Shown: positions 1-11,655, counted from the stretch's first letter. The stretch is 64,000 nt of DNA from Haberlea rhodopensis (GCA_907163345.1 CAJQUN010000042.1:4693043-4757042); one strand, 5' to 3'. The notes: generated by a model from the sequence alone, not told the origin. A program made the numbers and translations.

Positions 1-75
1 TCAATTACATGCACAAACATTTTATTTGTGACTAGACACAGTGTCCTAACTCTAGTTCGAGCATATCCAGATTAT

Positions 76-87
76 GGTCTGATACCA
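76..87 (-). other. primer-binding site of a minus-strand LTR retrotransposon
   Basis: Read on the minus strand, positions 87-76 give TGGTATCAGACC. This matches most of the TGGTATCAGAGC site that pairs with initiator tRNA-Met in many plant LTR retrotransposons. Two bases separate it from the LTR end at 90, the usual spacing. The element's internal region therefore runs left, off the window, and nothing else of it is visible in 1-75. Confidence 0.6.
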
Positions 88-89
88 AC

Positions 90-2571
90 TGTGAGGGCCC
101 GGTCCTAATCGTATGTTTAATTAACACAATGATGATTATTTATGTAAAGAGCGTAAGATTAGTTTTAAAAGTTCCAAAACTTGGCCCTAATTTTTTTTTT
201 TATAATATTACATATATCAAATTACTTTTAGGTCACTATTGAAAATTTAAGTAATGTCATTTTCTCATTCAACGTCAATTCATACAATTCATAAATCATG
301 CAGCAACCAAATTCCCCGACACTTTCTACTTAAAAATACATCTACTCGAGGCATACCCGAGTGAGTAAATTACTTATTTAAAAGTGTTTAACAAATAGTT
401 GGGATGCAGAACATAAAAATATCAACATGAGCTCGCTCTCCAGGAGCTCTAGTACTCCTAGATGCATCATCTCAAGCATCTGTAGAATGTCCACCTATAT
501 TACCTATCATGTCCATATAACAAAGACATGACAACTCCCGCAACGGTCAGACCTCAGTACGAGAAACAGGTAGTATGCAAAGTATCATTTCATGCTTGCT
601 GTGCATGAATGCAATGCAGAAATGAATGTTATGCATAACAAGTACAATGAATCAAATCTCAAGATACCAAATATTGGAGTCCAAAGAAATGTATCATCAA
701 TCAATATCAAGCTCGAGCAGAGGGTGGCGACCCACACACATTGCACTAGGAGAGCATCCTGTGTTTTGCCCATCATCCCTCGTGTCTAGGCTCGACGACA
801 ACGCACGTGACTACAGTTGCTACCTAAACTGTCTGTCGTCGCCGTGCCCATCGCCCCATAACACAATAGCTCTCATCAATATCAAATGGAATCAAAGGAA
901 CGATAGAATCAATATGATATGTACAATGTCCATGCATCAATGTATCATGTAATCTCATATGATGCAACTCAATATATATCAATATGTCCAATGTACATGC
1001 ATCAATATATCATATCATATCATATGATGCAGCTCAATATATACATCCCATACCATGCAGTTAAATGTATCATATAGTCACATATACTGCAATTAAACAT
1101 GTCATATAATCACATAGGAATCAAATAATGACAAGTAAATCATACCCCGGCTACATCACATGTCTTTGTCACACATCATGATAGAACCGATTTTCTACGT
1201 ACCTCAAATCTTTTGTTAATTACCAAGTTATCCTCGACTCGATCTCGGAATTAATAAACCTGGTCATAATAGTTCCAATACAATATATTGTTACCAACTA
1301 GCCTTAACACATTAAATCACGACTTATACTTAGACTTAAAAGTAAATCGTAACTCCTCTGATACTTAGCCAGAACTCAAGGGTCTAGTATAGGTTAAAAG
1401 TTAAATTAAAAATAAACATTTCATTAGTTCAACTTATCTTCAAATTCGTTCATATAGCCTATGAAAAATGACCAAGAACACTGTTTCAAAAATAGGAAAA
1501 TTCACAATTTTCCCTCTGACCCATTTTTGTAGAAAAATCATATTAAATTCATTCCTTGTCAAAATGACTCGATTAGTGCTCAAAGTTCAAAAACTCAAAA
1601 GAATACATTTCATCTTTTATGAGGTCAAGTTGGTTCGTCCATCTACAAGGAGTTTGAACACTAAAAAACAAAGCATTTAAAAATCTGTTTTCCAGCTTGA
1701 GTAGTGCTAGTAAAAATACTATAATGTTTTTGTTTTAAATTCAAATTTGAGTGATTAGCAAAAGATAGCCAACTCGAAGCACTACAACTCTTATTTCTAA
1801 AATTTTTCGGAATTCCTATCCATAAAAGTTCAGGAACCTGAAGAACACACTGCATGTATATTTCCGCCCACATGCAGAACTCAGATTGTATACTTTTGGT
1901 ATAAAATTCATAACTTCTTCAAATAAGTCCAAAATGAGTTCTCTTTTTTTTTTAAAAAAAAAAAAAAGCGAAGAGAATTAAAAATCTACAACTTTCTCTT
2001 CACCTCTACTTCAAAATCGGAACACATTTTTGTCAATAATCTGATATCCTACTGCATGTGCATTACAAGTACATGCAAGACTCAAAATGAGCACAAAAAG
2101 TAAAATGAGCATAATTCACCCATTTTAACTCTAAATCGCATGCATTTTTTTTAAACTCATAGAATTCGAAGATCTACAACTTTTATAGTTTGCTCAAAGT
2201 CAGATTCGAAGATTAAAATGTCAAAAGTACGAAACAACAGACCACCAGAAACATTATTTTGTGCAGATTCTGTTTTAACTAAATGTAATCGATATTTTCA
2301 TATTTCTACCTAGATTTTCGACTTTAATCAACAACATTCAACTAATATTAGTTTAAAAAGAAATCATACCCTTGTAGTTCAGAAACAATTCACTAATCAA
2401 TCCAACTCCAAGCCCCTAATTTCAAAACTCTTGAAGATTCTAAGGTTCCTTCCTTCTATCCTCCTCAAGCTAAGTTTGCATGGAGATTTCCACCATTAAT
2501 TCTCAAGAATTGAAAGGATGTTTTCGAAAATTGAGGAGTAAAATTTGATAATTTTTAAGTTGGATGTGACA
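90..2571 (-). mobile_element. 5' LTR of a minus-strand LTR retrotransposon (partner LTR outside window)
   Basis: On the plus strand the block starts TGTGAGGGCCC at 90, beside the primer site, and I place its other end at the GTGACA ending at 2571. On the minus strand that gives a TGTCACATCC start and a CCCTCACA end, in the style of plant gypsy LTRs. The interior is AT-rich and has no credible gene: short ORFs at 592-952, 1468-1680 and 1661-1873 resemble nothing. A T-run/A-run pair near 1944-1968 could form a hairpin. The left end is well anchored by the primer site. The right end is inferred from the terminal motif only, because the second LTR and the target duplication lie outside the window. 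Confidence 0.5.
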
Positions 2572-2899
2572 ATCTCATACCTTAAAAAGAGTGATAGTGG
2601 GTGATAATTCCTAGGCTAGTAATATCAATTTTTTTAATTTTTAAAAGTTGAGTGCTCCATGTGTCTAATTAGATAAGTGCTTCTTGCATGTCACTTGATT
2701 ATGTAAAATGTATGTATTCATGTGTATTTTGAGGTATTTTATCTCAACTAAAAACAATATGTTTTGATCCGAAACACCTTACTTTGTAGATTCAACTTTT
2801 AATCACCTGGATTTGCCAACTCGTGATTAATCACCATCAATTAGCAACGAGGCATTACACAATACCTGCAGCTCATATTCGGATTATGCTAGCAGACAA
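2572..2899. other. AT-rich spacer, nothing recognised
   Basis: I see no ORF, splice-linked coding sequence or terminal repeat here. It separates the left-edge LTR from the tandem-repeat block. Confidence 0.5.
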
Positions 2900-3343
2900 G
2901 AGCACCTCAGCCCCCTCGGCCTTGATCTCCTTGGCCTCGATCTTGTCGGCCTTGATCTCTTTGGCCTCGGCTTAGATCAGTTCGGCCTCGGCCACCTCGG
3001 CCTCGATCTCCTTGGCCTCGAGCACCTCAATCTCCTCGGCCTTGATCTCTTCGGCCTCGGCCTCAATATCTCCGACCTTGATCTCTTCGGCCTCAGCCTC
3101 GATCAGTTCAGCCCCGAGCTCCTCAATCCCGTTGGCCTTGATCTCTTCGGCCTCAGTCACCTTGGCCTCGATCCCCTCGGCCTCAAGCACCTCAATCTCC
3201 TCGACCTCGATCTCTTCGGCCTAGATCAGTTCAGTCTAGGCCACCTTGGCCTAGATCTCATCGGCCTCAAGCACCTCAATCTCCTCAGCCTCGGCCTCGA
3301 TCAATTCGGCCCCGATCTCCTCGGCCTAGGGCACCTCGACCTT
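2900..3343. repeat. degenerate 6/12-bp tandem array (CTCGGC / CTCGAT type)
   Basis: About 440 bp built from variants of hexamers such as TCGGCC, TCGATC and TCTCCT, assembling into 12- and 18-bp units. Because units are multiples of three, all six frames stay fairly open: a 72-residue minus-strand ORF at 2972-3190 is a Glu/Ala/Ile repeat and the opposite frame is a Ser/Ala/Ile repeat. Neither looks like a protein. It is GC-rich against AT-rich surroundings. I read it as a minisatellite, probably inside a non-coding part of a retroelement. Confidence 0.8.
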
Positions 3344-4012
3344 TGCCTACTACAACGGATAAGTATTAATTATATATTGCTTACTTACATTGTAAATATC
3401 ACGTGATTGGAAACGGAAACAAAAATAAGACTTGCCTAAGTCATACATATGCTACTTTGCATTTGTTAAATGTGCTAGAGTTTGCTAATTATTTCATTAA
3501 ATCGTCATTTCTAGTACTGCTCATTTATATTCTCAATATTCTCATCGATTGGAAAAAAATAATATTAGTAGAGATACATGGTGTCTTAAATGGCAATGCT
3601 TGTAATCCTCGAGTCTTCTGGGCTTAATTATGTATCTTTGTCATTTATGGGCTTAAAACATGAGAATGATTGGCCTATTGTGCTCTCAGGAAATGTATTA
3701 TTTTGGATATCTTCCCTCTTATCTTGTGCGTTTTATAGCAGGGTCTCTGTAGATACCTAAGTTTAGCATGCCCTCGAGTTTTGCTAAGTTCAGTTCGGCC
3801 TCTAGCTCATTGTTGCCGAGCTCAATACATATTCAACCTAGCAGTTGATCTCGACTTCGGTGCTCAATCTACATGCTCGAGTTTACGATTAACTTTTATA
3901 GCTGCTATTTTAAATTCTTAAACCACGGAATGTGATAACCTACAAGGTATTATTTGTTTCTATCCTGTCCTTTGTGTACTTTTATAGTACTTTTAGGCTG
4001 ACCTCAGTTTGG
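3344..4012. other. non-coding stretch; possible LTR start near 3748
   Basis: No gene seen. TGTAGATACCTAAG at 3748 resembles the opening of some plant gypsy LTRs and is followed directly by CTCGAG-rich repeats, so the arrays downstream may lie in an LTR. I could not find a matching end or target duplication. Confidence 0.3.
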
Positions 4013-4019
4013 TAACTCC

Positions 4020-4475
4020 CGGGCATGCAATCTAGTGGTAAGGCTCTATCATATTGAGCTCGAGTATGTAATTTAGCACTAATGCCATAAAACATCGAGC
4101 TCGGGCCTGGAGCAGTAATGACATATTACATCAAGTTCGGGCATGCTATCGAGCGGTAAGACCCTATTACATCGAGCTTGGATGTGCAATCTAGCAGTAA
4201 GGCCCTATTACATGGAGCTCGGGCATGAAATCTAACAATAACAAGCTCGAGCGTGTAATCTAGCAGTAAGACCCTACTACATCGAGCTCGGGCTTGCAAT
4301 CTAGTAGTTAGGTCCTAGTGCGTCGAGCTCGGGCGTTCAATCTAGTAGTAAGACCCTAGTGCATCGAGATCCAGCGTGCCAACAAGCAGTAAGACCCTAT
4401 TACATCAAGCTCGAGCTTGCAATCTAGCAGTAAGATCCTATTACATCGAGCTTAGGCTTGCAATCTAACAATAAG
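4020..4475. repeat. tandem array of about 41-bp units
   Basis: About eleven degenerate copies of a unit of roughly 41 bp. Each has a CTCGGGC(T/A)TGCAATCTAG half and a CAGTAAGACCCTATTACATCGAG-like half, with substitutions and a few shortened copies (for example near 4230). Units abut, so it is a tandem array. No ORF spans it. Confidence 0.85.
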
Positions 4476-4540
4476 GACATTTTATAAGATCGGAATTCGG
4501 GCTTGTTTATTGATGCTCGGGATGTTAGAGTACATTTTAT

Positions 4541-5040
4541 TGTTGCTCGAGATGTTCGAGCTGTGTCTGATGTTGGCGGTTTAAATGCGTGCTCGGGATT
4601 TGTGTCTGAATTTGAACCTAAAACATGATTGGGTTTTGGTGCTCGGGTGTCAAGCTTGTTCTATTGTTGTTCGGGATATTTAATATGCATCTGTTGTTGG
4701 CGGTTAAATGCGTGATCGGGATGTTTGGTCCGTATTTGATCCTAAAATGCGACTGAGTTTTGGTGGTGCTCGGGTGTCGTGCTTCTTCTATTGTTGCTAG
4801 AGATATTTTATATGTATACGTTGTTGGCAGGTTAAATGCGGGATCGGGTTGTTTGGTCCGTATTTGAACCTAAAATGTGACTGTGTTTTGGTGCTCGGAT
4901 GTCGAGCTTCTTCTATTGTTGTCTGCGATATTCGATATGCATCCGCTGTTGGCGGGTTAAATGTGGGGTCGAGATGTTTGGTCCGTATTTGAACCTAAAA
5001 CGTGAACGAGTTTTGGCGCTCAAGATGTTTCCCTTGAGCT
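4541..5040. repeat. four tandem copies of a ~125-bp unit
   Basis: Copies begin near 4541, 4665, 4792 and 4917. Each starts TGTTG and contains a TTGGCGG-TTAAATG core, then ATGTTTGGTCCGTATTTGA, then CTAAAA, and closes with TTTTGG plus a GCTCGG motif before TCTTCTATTG. The copies differ by scattered substitutions and small indels, so the array is not recent. The unit shares the GCTCGGG word with the 41-bp array beside it, which suggests a common origin. Confidence 0.85.
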
Positions 5041-5300
5041 CTGTTATATTTATCTGCTCGGTATGTTTTCCCTTGAGATCGGTCATAATTGCTCGGGATG
5101 CTCTCTCTGGAGCTCGGTTATATTTGTCTACTAAGAATATTTTTTATTCAAGATAAGTTTTATTTGCTCGGGTGCTTATTATTCTGGAATTTGGGCGAGC
5201 TCTATTTGCTCATGATATTTCTTATTTCAGACGAACTTTATTTGCTCGGGATATTTTTAGAGTTGGTGCTTAGGAAGAGATTTAATTGCTCCGAATATTT
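5041..5300. repeat. degenerate ~50-65-bp repeats with GCTCGGGAT motif
   Basis: The phrase (A/T)TTTGCTCGGGAT recurs near 5090, 5165, 5210 and 5240, each time followed by a T-rich stretch and a GAGCTCGGTT- or GACGAACTTT-like phrase. It continues the series of arrays to the left but is more decayed. Confidence 0.6.
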
Positions 5301-6313
5301 ATTAATTCTGGAACTCTCACGAACTTTATTTTCTCCTGGATTCCTGTCTACTTATCTGTGGATATTGCCTCAGACATCACATATAGGCGATTTCTTTACA
5401 TTCCTAGCCTTTATCGAGTCTCCTCGATTATCTCTTGGGCTCGACTAAAAGGGGAAGATAGTGTTGTGATGTTGACCCACTCTCCATGAAGAGGGCATAA
5501 TGGAGCATTTAGTGGCCGAGAAATTGATTGAACGTGGGGATGATGGAGAGAAAGATTGCCGAGAAATAAGGTTGGAGTGGGGGGAGTTTCCTTAATTGTC
5601 TCAAGGAGCCCACTATATAGAGGAGAGGGATGGCCGATGTTAGAAATGAGGTCCCAATATACTTTTTCCTCGTTGTTTATGATGGTTTTCTCCTCCAGAA
5701 AACATTTCCTTTGGATTCATTTTGCTTCATTTTCTTGTAAATACACATTGCACTCAATCAATGTTCATAGTGAAATTTTATATTGGATTTTTCCCTTCGT
5801 TATGGGAAAAGATGTCATATTTATTTTTCTACTGCACTTTCTTTACCGAGTAGTAAAATATGAGATCACATCAAGTATTTTTAACCTAATTTCAAATTAA
5901 ATTAAAAATATGATTCTATTAAATTAAATATTAAAACGGGTTGAAAATATAATAAAAATGCAATTAAACTTCAGTTGCATTTTTTTAAAAATTTCAAATT
6001 TTGTTTGGAAAATGAATCCGACGATAACATCATTTTGAGGATATTAGATTTAGATTTTTTATTTAATATTTGTGATGAAAAAAAATAAAAAAAGTGATAG
6101 GTTATCGAGAATCTAGATATCTGCAATGGATTTCATAATCCAACGGTTGAGGAGTCCCATTCGCGGAAACACGCAGCCGCTGTCGCCCAATACTTTGGAA
6201 TCTAACCAAGCACCACGGAACCACACCCTCCGCCTTCAACTAAACCCAACTCTGGTTAAATCTACTCAAAAACTTCATCCCCACTCTTCCACTCCTTCAA
6301 TTTTCCACTTATT

Positions 6314-6316
<3 letters not shown>
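5301..6316 (+). promoter_or_regulatory. non-coding region with a TATA-like box, probably a retroelement promoter end
   Basis: ACTATATAGAGG near 5612-5623 is a good TATA box. It is followed by a T-rich leader-like stretch ending near 5830 (TTTTCCCTTCGTTATGG) that resembles the R/U5 part of plant LTRs. With the tandem arrays upstream, this suggests an old LTR or solo LTR, but no terminal TG..CA pair or target duplication was found. From about 5900 to 6120 the sequence is plain AT-rich. The part from about 6120 is the upstream region and 5' leader of the LOB gene. Confidence 0.35.

Positions 6317-6355
<39 letters not shown>
6317..6355. repeat. (TA)n microsatellite upstream of the LOB-domain gene
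   Basis: About 19 uninterrupted TA units, roughly 180-220 bp before the LOB-domain start codon and followed by a CT-rich stretch typical of a plant 5' leader. It lies where a TATA element would be and may serve as one; its length is likely variable between individuals. Confidence 0.9.
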
Positions 6356-6357
<2 letters not shown>

Positions 6358-6494
6358 ACCTCTCTTTCTTCATTCCACTCAATCCGCCCTATCTCTCTCT
6401 CCGACTGTGGCCGTGTTCTAGTTTCTTCTTTTGTTTCTTGAAGCCGAGGCAGCTGTTAGAGAGGGAATACTTGTTGCCTCTTGTTTGAAACTTG

Positions 6495-6509
6495 ATGCAT
6501 GTTGGTTGA
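6495..6509 (+). promoter_or_regulatory. four-codon upstream ORF overlapping an in-frame upstream ATG
   Basis: ATG at 6495 opens a short reading frame (Met-His-Val-Gly-stop) ending at 6509. A second ATG at 6499, inside it in another frame, is in frame with the LOB-domain protein and would add 13 hydrophobic residues before the usual start at 6538. Whether either is used depends on the transcription start, which I cannot see. Confidence 0.45.
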
Positions 6510-6537
6510 TATTCTGCAAATTTTGATTTTGAAAAAG

Positions 6538-7300
6538 ATGAGTTGTAATGGCTGCCGGGTTCTTCGAAAGGGATGCAGTGAGATGTGCGTTTTGAGGCCC
6601 TGTTTACAGTGGATTGAAAGCGCCGAAGCGCAAGGCCACGCTACCGTATTCGTGGCAAAGTTCTTTGGCCGCGCCGGCCTTATGTCCTTCATCTCCAACG
6701 TTCCCGAAAATCAAAGACCTGGTAAATGTTGTAATAGCCTTTATCATCTCGGTTTCTTGTTTTAGTATTCTAAAATGAGACATGAAACTGAAGGAAACAT
6801 TTGTGGATGTGTTTGCGTGTTGTGTTTGTGTTTGTACAGATCTTTTCCAGTCCCTCCTGTTTGAAGCAGCCGGAAGAACAGTGAACCCTGTAAACGGCGC
6901 GGTTGGGCTTCTGTGGACCGGGAACTGGCACGTCTGCCAGAAGGCGGTGGAGACTGTCCTCCGGGGTGGCACGTTGAAGCCAATCCAGCAGTTTCTTGGC
7001 GATGCATCGGAGCCTGACGCTTCTTCCGAGTGCATAAACATGTTCAAGCTTCAAGATCCAGGCCTGATTTCGCGGTCCAAGGTGCAGAAACGCCGTCTTT
7101 TGCCGGATGAGCCGCCCAAGATCATGCAACTTTCCGATCTTGACCTCAGTCTAACACCTGGTTTCCAGGCTAAAAAATCAAACCCTTTACCCGAGAAACG
7201 GAGGATCGGAAGCCCGTCAATGAATTCTGAAGAATCTATGACATCAACTTGTGGAGATCAACCAGCAAATGAAGTTAAACTTCTGAACTTGTTCGCTTAA
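6538..7300 (+). CDS. class II LOB-domain transcription factor (LBD37/38/39 type)
   Basis: Two exons, 6538-6721 and 6840-7300, joined by a 118-bp GT-AG intron in phase 1, encode 214 residues. The N-terminal C-block shows the spacing C-X2-C-X6-C-X3-C (Cys3, 6, 13, 17). The rest of the LOB domain follows, with the class II phrases [32 protein letters not shown] and [11 protein letters not shown]. The C-terminal tail has [13 protein letters not shown] and a final KLLNLF, which I know from the Arabidopsis LBD37/38/39 group. That group acts in the nucleus as nitrogen-responsive repressors of anthocyanin genes and of nitrate-uptake and assimilation genes; the role here is inferred. The intron position agrees with other class II members. 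I chose 6538 because the family protein starts MSCNGC; an in-frame ATG at 6499 is the alternative. No lesion is seen, and the gene looks functional. Confidence 0.93.
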
Positions 7301-8155
7301 TTAGGTCTTAAAACCTGCCAAAACTTTTTTTTGTTAGCGTTTTGTTAATCTCTTTTTTCCTTTCTCTTGTTTTTGTTGGAACGACTTTTCCGGGAATTTT
7401 ATTCCGGTGAGATGTTGTAGATCCTACGCGCAAGATTTCTATCTTTCTCCTTTGCTGGAGGTCGTACTAGCCTTCCCTCCCTCCCAGACTCAGATTTTGA
7501 GTTACTGAAATTTCCCAGTATTGCTAGTTTTCTATCTTTTCTTTATCTAGTTTTACATCGGGTTTCCCCTCAAGCAGTTCACCCACTAGTTCATTTACTC
7601 GCCCGAAGCCTTAGCTAATTATTGTTGTTATTAGGAAAAGGAGGGGAAAATGAATGTTTGCCTGTAATTTCTTTTGTGTCTAATGACTGTTGGACTTGAA
7701 CAATTGCTGTGCTCTTGCATTCTTATATTACTAAGGATTCCTCTGTATGTTGATCAAAATTCAAGTATCAAGTGAAACCCTAATGCAATTGAAAATTTCT
7801 TTAAACGTGATAGGATCAATTACCTATACACGCATGGGCGAAGCTATTTGGGGATAAGAGGGCAATTGTCCCGTAGAAGAAATTTTTTTTACCCTTAGCA
7901 AAATTGTATTTTATCTTTCCAACATTATAGTTTGTCTCTTCAAAATTATATTTGTCTTCTCCTAAAATGTTATTTTACCACTAAATTTTTTTACCCTTTA
8001 TTTTTTATTTAATATTTTTTATTCCGTTACAAAAATCCTGCTTAACACGCACAATTAACTTGATCTTTACCATCAATTTATATTATGATATTAAGCATAC
8101 GATTTTTTTGTGAAAAAAAGTAGTTGAGTAACAAAATACTAGTTATATATATATA
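7301..8155. other. 3' flank of the LOB gene and a decayed repeat
   Basis: 7301 to about 7700 is T-rich and likely includes the 3' UTR; no clear AATAAA was found. From about 7838 to 8040 the wording (GCATGGGCGAAGC, then CAATTGTCCC and many T-rich words with TTTGTC or TTTACC) loosely resembles the hAT MITE at 27742, so it may be an old relative. No clean ends are visible. Confidence 0.35.
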
Positions 8156-8379
8156 TCTTACTATCTTCTAATGCCTAAGCCCCCTATACTAACTACCTTG
8201 GTATGGCAAATTTGAAGTTACCAAACTACCCCCCTTCAATGGTTTGTTGTGGTTCTTTGATGTATATTTTGAATTGTAATAGTACTCAATGTATATGTCT
8301 CATTTATTTCATTACACGTATCAATCCATATGCATTATATATTACGTTACACACGCAACGCGCGTGCGTCGTCCGCTAG
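8156..8379 (+). mobile_element. small non-autonomous Helitron
   Basis: A 224-bp element begins TCTTACTATC at 8156, directly after an A, and ends CCGCTAG at 8379, directly before a T. That is the A|T insertion and TC...CTAG terminal pattern of Helitrons, with no target duplication. Ten bases before the end is a hairpin, ACGCA-acgcgcg-TGCGT (8353-8369). The insertion sits inside an AT-repeat run, the usual target. There is no coding capacity, so it would depend on a Rep/helicase supplied elsewhere. Confidence 0.75.
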
Positions 8380-10855
8380 TATATATAATGTTACCGTCGT
8401 GTATCATAATTCTCCAAAAGACCACATAATAAAGTCTAAGTTGGAGAATATTATTTGATGATGCTAAGGAATTAGACACGAATCAACCTCAAATACCCCA
8501 ATCCCATTGGAAAGATGGGATTAATCCTGATTTCTTGGGGGTCAAATGATGACTTAACCACACCTCAGATCGGTCCAAGAATTAGGTGGGTCTGCAAATT
8601 AACAAGTCATTCCTACTTATCCACAGACCAAGAAAATTATTGGACACTTACTGAAATATTTTTTTCCCTTAATACATATTTTTAATCAACTATAGTTCAA
8701 CGGAGATTGTTTTTAATCAAAAATAGCCTTATATTATTTTTTTAAGAAAAGTGGTATTATAATTAAACAAGAGGTTTTTAGACCACTTTGACAAACAAAA
8801 GTTTGAGACTAATATTGATTTTCAACAAAAGTTTAAGACTATTTTTGATTAAAAATAAATTTTATGTTACTACGTTTTATAAGGCTATTATTTAAACTTA
8901 ACCCATGTTTAAAATATTGGAGGTAGGTTGGATGAAAGTTGTGATTGGGACTGTTTAATCGAAAAATTGTGCTTGGGGACCTTTCGGCGGACAGAACAGC
9001 TTAATTCTTGTAGGGGCAAAGATAGAGATATATTGCGAGAAAGAGCAATGAATTGGCTTTTGGAGTGTGCAAGAGACATGCATGAATCTTGTACTAAAAT
9101 AATATGTTTAATGTTGAAAACAATGTGGCCTGGTTTATATTAATATATATTGAAAACTTGCTTCTTATTCTTTATTTTTCTTTTATAAATTATGGTCGTT
9201 AATAAATTGGTTCCATGGTAAAACATAATTCACATAAAGTGGATGTGTGGACGGCTGCGGATATAAGGGTGTATGTGCTAGTGCGCAAATTTTTTTTAAA
9301 AATGAGCTTGGACGTGCTTAAATGATTCAATTTAAAATTCATATATTAAATTCTTAACAAAATTGGCATTTGTTGTTTACCATTCTTAAAAAAACATTAA
9401 AATTAGGTATTATGTATATGATCTAACGTTTTGCAGATTTGCGAAAGGTTATAACCAGTATAACAATGCAATTCAAATATTGACCGCTCTCCTAGTAGGA
9501 CAATTATTATTCTCCCAAAAATATATTTAAGAGTGAAAAATGAAAATGAAGTACTTTAAGACATAAGATAATGAATTCGAAAAATGAAACCAAACATGTC
9601 CTATATGTTTAAGAATGTTTGGTAAAAAATTCATATTATTTTTGGAGAATTATATTATTACCTAATCTATAAAGTTCATTCTAATAATTTTCATACCAAA
9701 AACTCATGATATCAAAATTATCTTTGTTTTCTCCATAAAAATGTTACAAAATCACAGACTTTGTCATATTTTCTTTTATCCAATATTTGAATCTTTAATA
9801 TATATTATGTATTTATGAAGTAATTACAGAATAATGTGTACTATGTATCAAATTACCATATAATAGAATTTTCATACCGATCCGAGCAATGTGGAAACCA
9901 TGCAAATTCATCTGAGCCCAATAATCAGAGAAATTAAGTCGAAGAATAAGAAGATTTAACCACGCATGCATGACGGTAGGAGGATTATGTAACTTATGAC
10001 AAAGCTCGATATTCACTTTTGCGTACTAAATTATTTTATCATTAAAATGTTACTTATTGTTAAATCGATCATCGATTAACATTTTCAACTTGACCAAGTT
10101 ATCAAAATAGAGGCCAACACACACACACACATGTATATGAAATCTAGGGAAACCCTTGGAACAAAGGACAAGTAGTTGGAGGAAGAGGGTGGCCGTATAC
10201 ATACAAAGGAAAGTGGGGTCAAAATAAAATAATACTGTAGGGTTTCGAAAATAATAATAATCTGGAAGCAAGTTGTCGGTCCACGACGGTACGTGTCTAC
10301 AATTATTTTGTTATTAAAGCAATGGTGACATTGAGTTCTTCACTTTTTTGTATCTGCAATTCTGTATCCTATGAGGTCAGGAGTCAAATGGATAAGGTTC
10401 CCATGTTAAATCTATTTTTTAAAAAATATTATATATTATTATTTTATTTATGATTTTTTTAATCGTCGTTTATAATACGAAAATGTTGTTGTCAATATGA
10501 AAAATACTCTGACAGCAACAATATTTACATCGTCAATATCAAAACACTTTATAATAGATTTTGGAAATTTGCACTACAATTTGGGAAAATTTTGATGTTA
10601 CTTTATTGATCGTGTCTTGTGAGATATATCATGTTGAAATACCATATTAATATTAATAAGATGACTACGAATATTGTACTTAAGGATAACATCAATTTTT
10701 TTGGTTACGGGAATCTACTAATAGAAATTGTTTGATCATTGATGTAATCATTAGTTTGTAATAAAATTTCAAATAAAACTTTGCAAAATTACAATTTAAG
10801 ATAAAATCTAACTTCAAAATTTAATATTTTAATATTGTTGAAGATGTTTTCTTAG
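8380..10855. other. AT-rich intergenic DNA with a probable old MITE
   Basis: No gene was recognised. Between about 8640 and 8905, phrases such as TTTTTAATCA, GTTTGAGACTAAT and TTAAGACTA resemble the MITE family seen at 10856, 27110 and 39028, so a decayed copy is likely. An ORF at 8928-9143 (71 residues) matches nothing I know. A short AC-repeat lies near 10118-10132. Confidence 0.4.
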
Positions 10856-11174
10856 GGTAAATTTTTTAAAAAAGGCTTATAAAATAAAAAATTTGCAATA
10901 CTACTCTCAACTTTTAGCATTTAATCAAATATAATCCCACATAAATTATTTTTAATCCAAAGTAGTCCCACATATATATTTTAACAAATTTAGTCCTACG
11001 TAAATTATTTTAATAAAAGTGATCTCATAATTGGATAGAGGATTTTACGACCATTTTTTAGACTATTTTTTTTATTAAAAACTATTTTCATATGAATATA
11101 TTTGGTTAGTTCTAAAAATTTAGGGTTAGTATTACGAAAATTCATATTTTATGAATATATATTTTAAATTTACC
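10856..11174. mobile_element. MITE with GGTAAATTT terminal inverted repeats
   Basis: The 319-bp block starts GGTAAATTTTTTAAAAAAG at 10856 and ends ...AAATTTACC at 11174. The ends are inverted repeats of about 30 bp with mismatches. The middle repeats the words TTTTAATCAAA and TAGTCC(C/T)A typical of the other copies in this window. It has no ORF. The target duplication is unclear. Confidence 0.55.
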
Positions 11175-11650
11175 AAGTTTTCTTAAATATTTTAATAAAA
11201 TATTATAAGAAGTTGATATTCTTTTAATCAAAGGATATGGCTGTAAAATAAAAGGAATTAAAAAACCTACAAATGGGGTGTGCAAGTGGAATATAATATT
11301 GCGGGACCCTAAAAAATTGCCATATATTTGTGTATCCAAATCAGGACAAGAATAGCAACATCGTGACGCGGATTTCACCACCGCTCCTTTTCATGGGCAT
11401 TCGGCCGATCACCACAAATCTTTCCAAGCTTCTTGGCGTAGATCCAAACCTAGCAACTTAATAATTATTAATATTATTTAATATATTATATCCCCTTTTT
11501 CTATTTTTAATATTAAAATGATTAGGGACTAAACGTGATTAAAAAAATTATGAGAACTAAAATATACTTTCCCCTTATTGTGTTTATGTAGCCACACAAA
11601 ATAGTTCAAATATTATAAGAAAAGATTGGCAAGAATACTTTTTATCTCAT
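11175..11650. other. AT-rich spacer, nothing recognised
   Basis: A minus-strand ORF at 11142-11381 has no recognisable family and overlaps the MITE end; I do not call it a gene. It ends at the left LTR of the copia derivative. Confidence 0.4.
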
Positions 11651-11655
11651 GAAAT

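Noticed and set aside
2972..3224. 72- and 70-residue ORFs on both strands rich in Glu/Ala/Ile or Ser/Ala/Ile
   Set aside because: They are translations of a 6/12-bp tandem repeat; both strands and several frames are equally open.
4020..4475. Regular repeats that might suggest a CRISPR array
   Set aside because: The units abut with no unique spacers, are degenerate, and the window is clearly a plant genome.
6126..6488. 120-residue ORF just upstream of the LOB gene
   Set aside because: Its middle is the TA microsatellite read as Tyr-Ile repeats and the rest lies in the 5' leader.
6604..7129. Long ORFs on the minus strand across the LOB gene (119-147 residues)
   Set aside because: Shadows of the real exons; they cross the intron and have no family resemblance.
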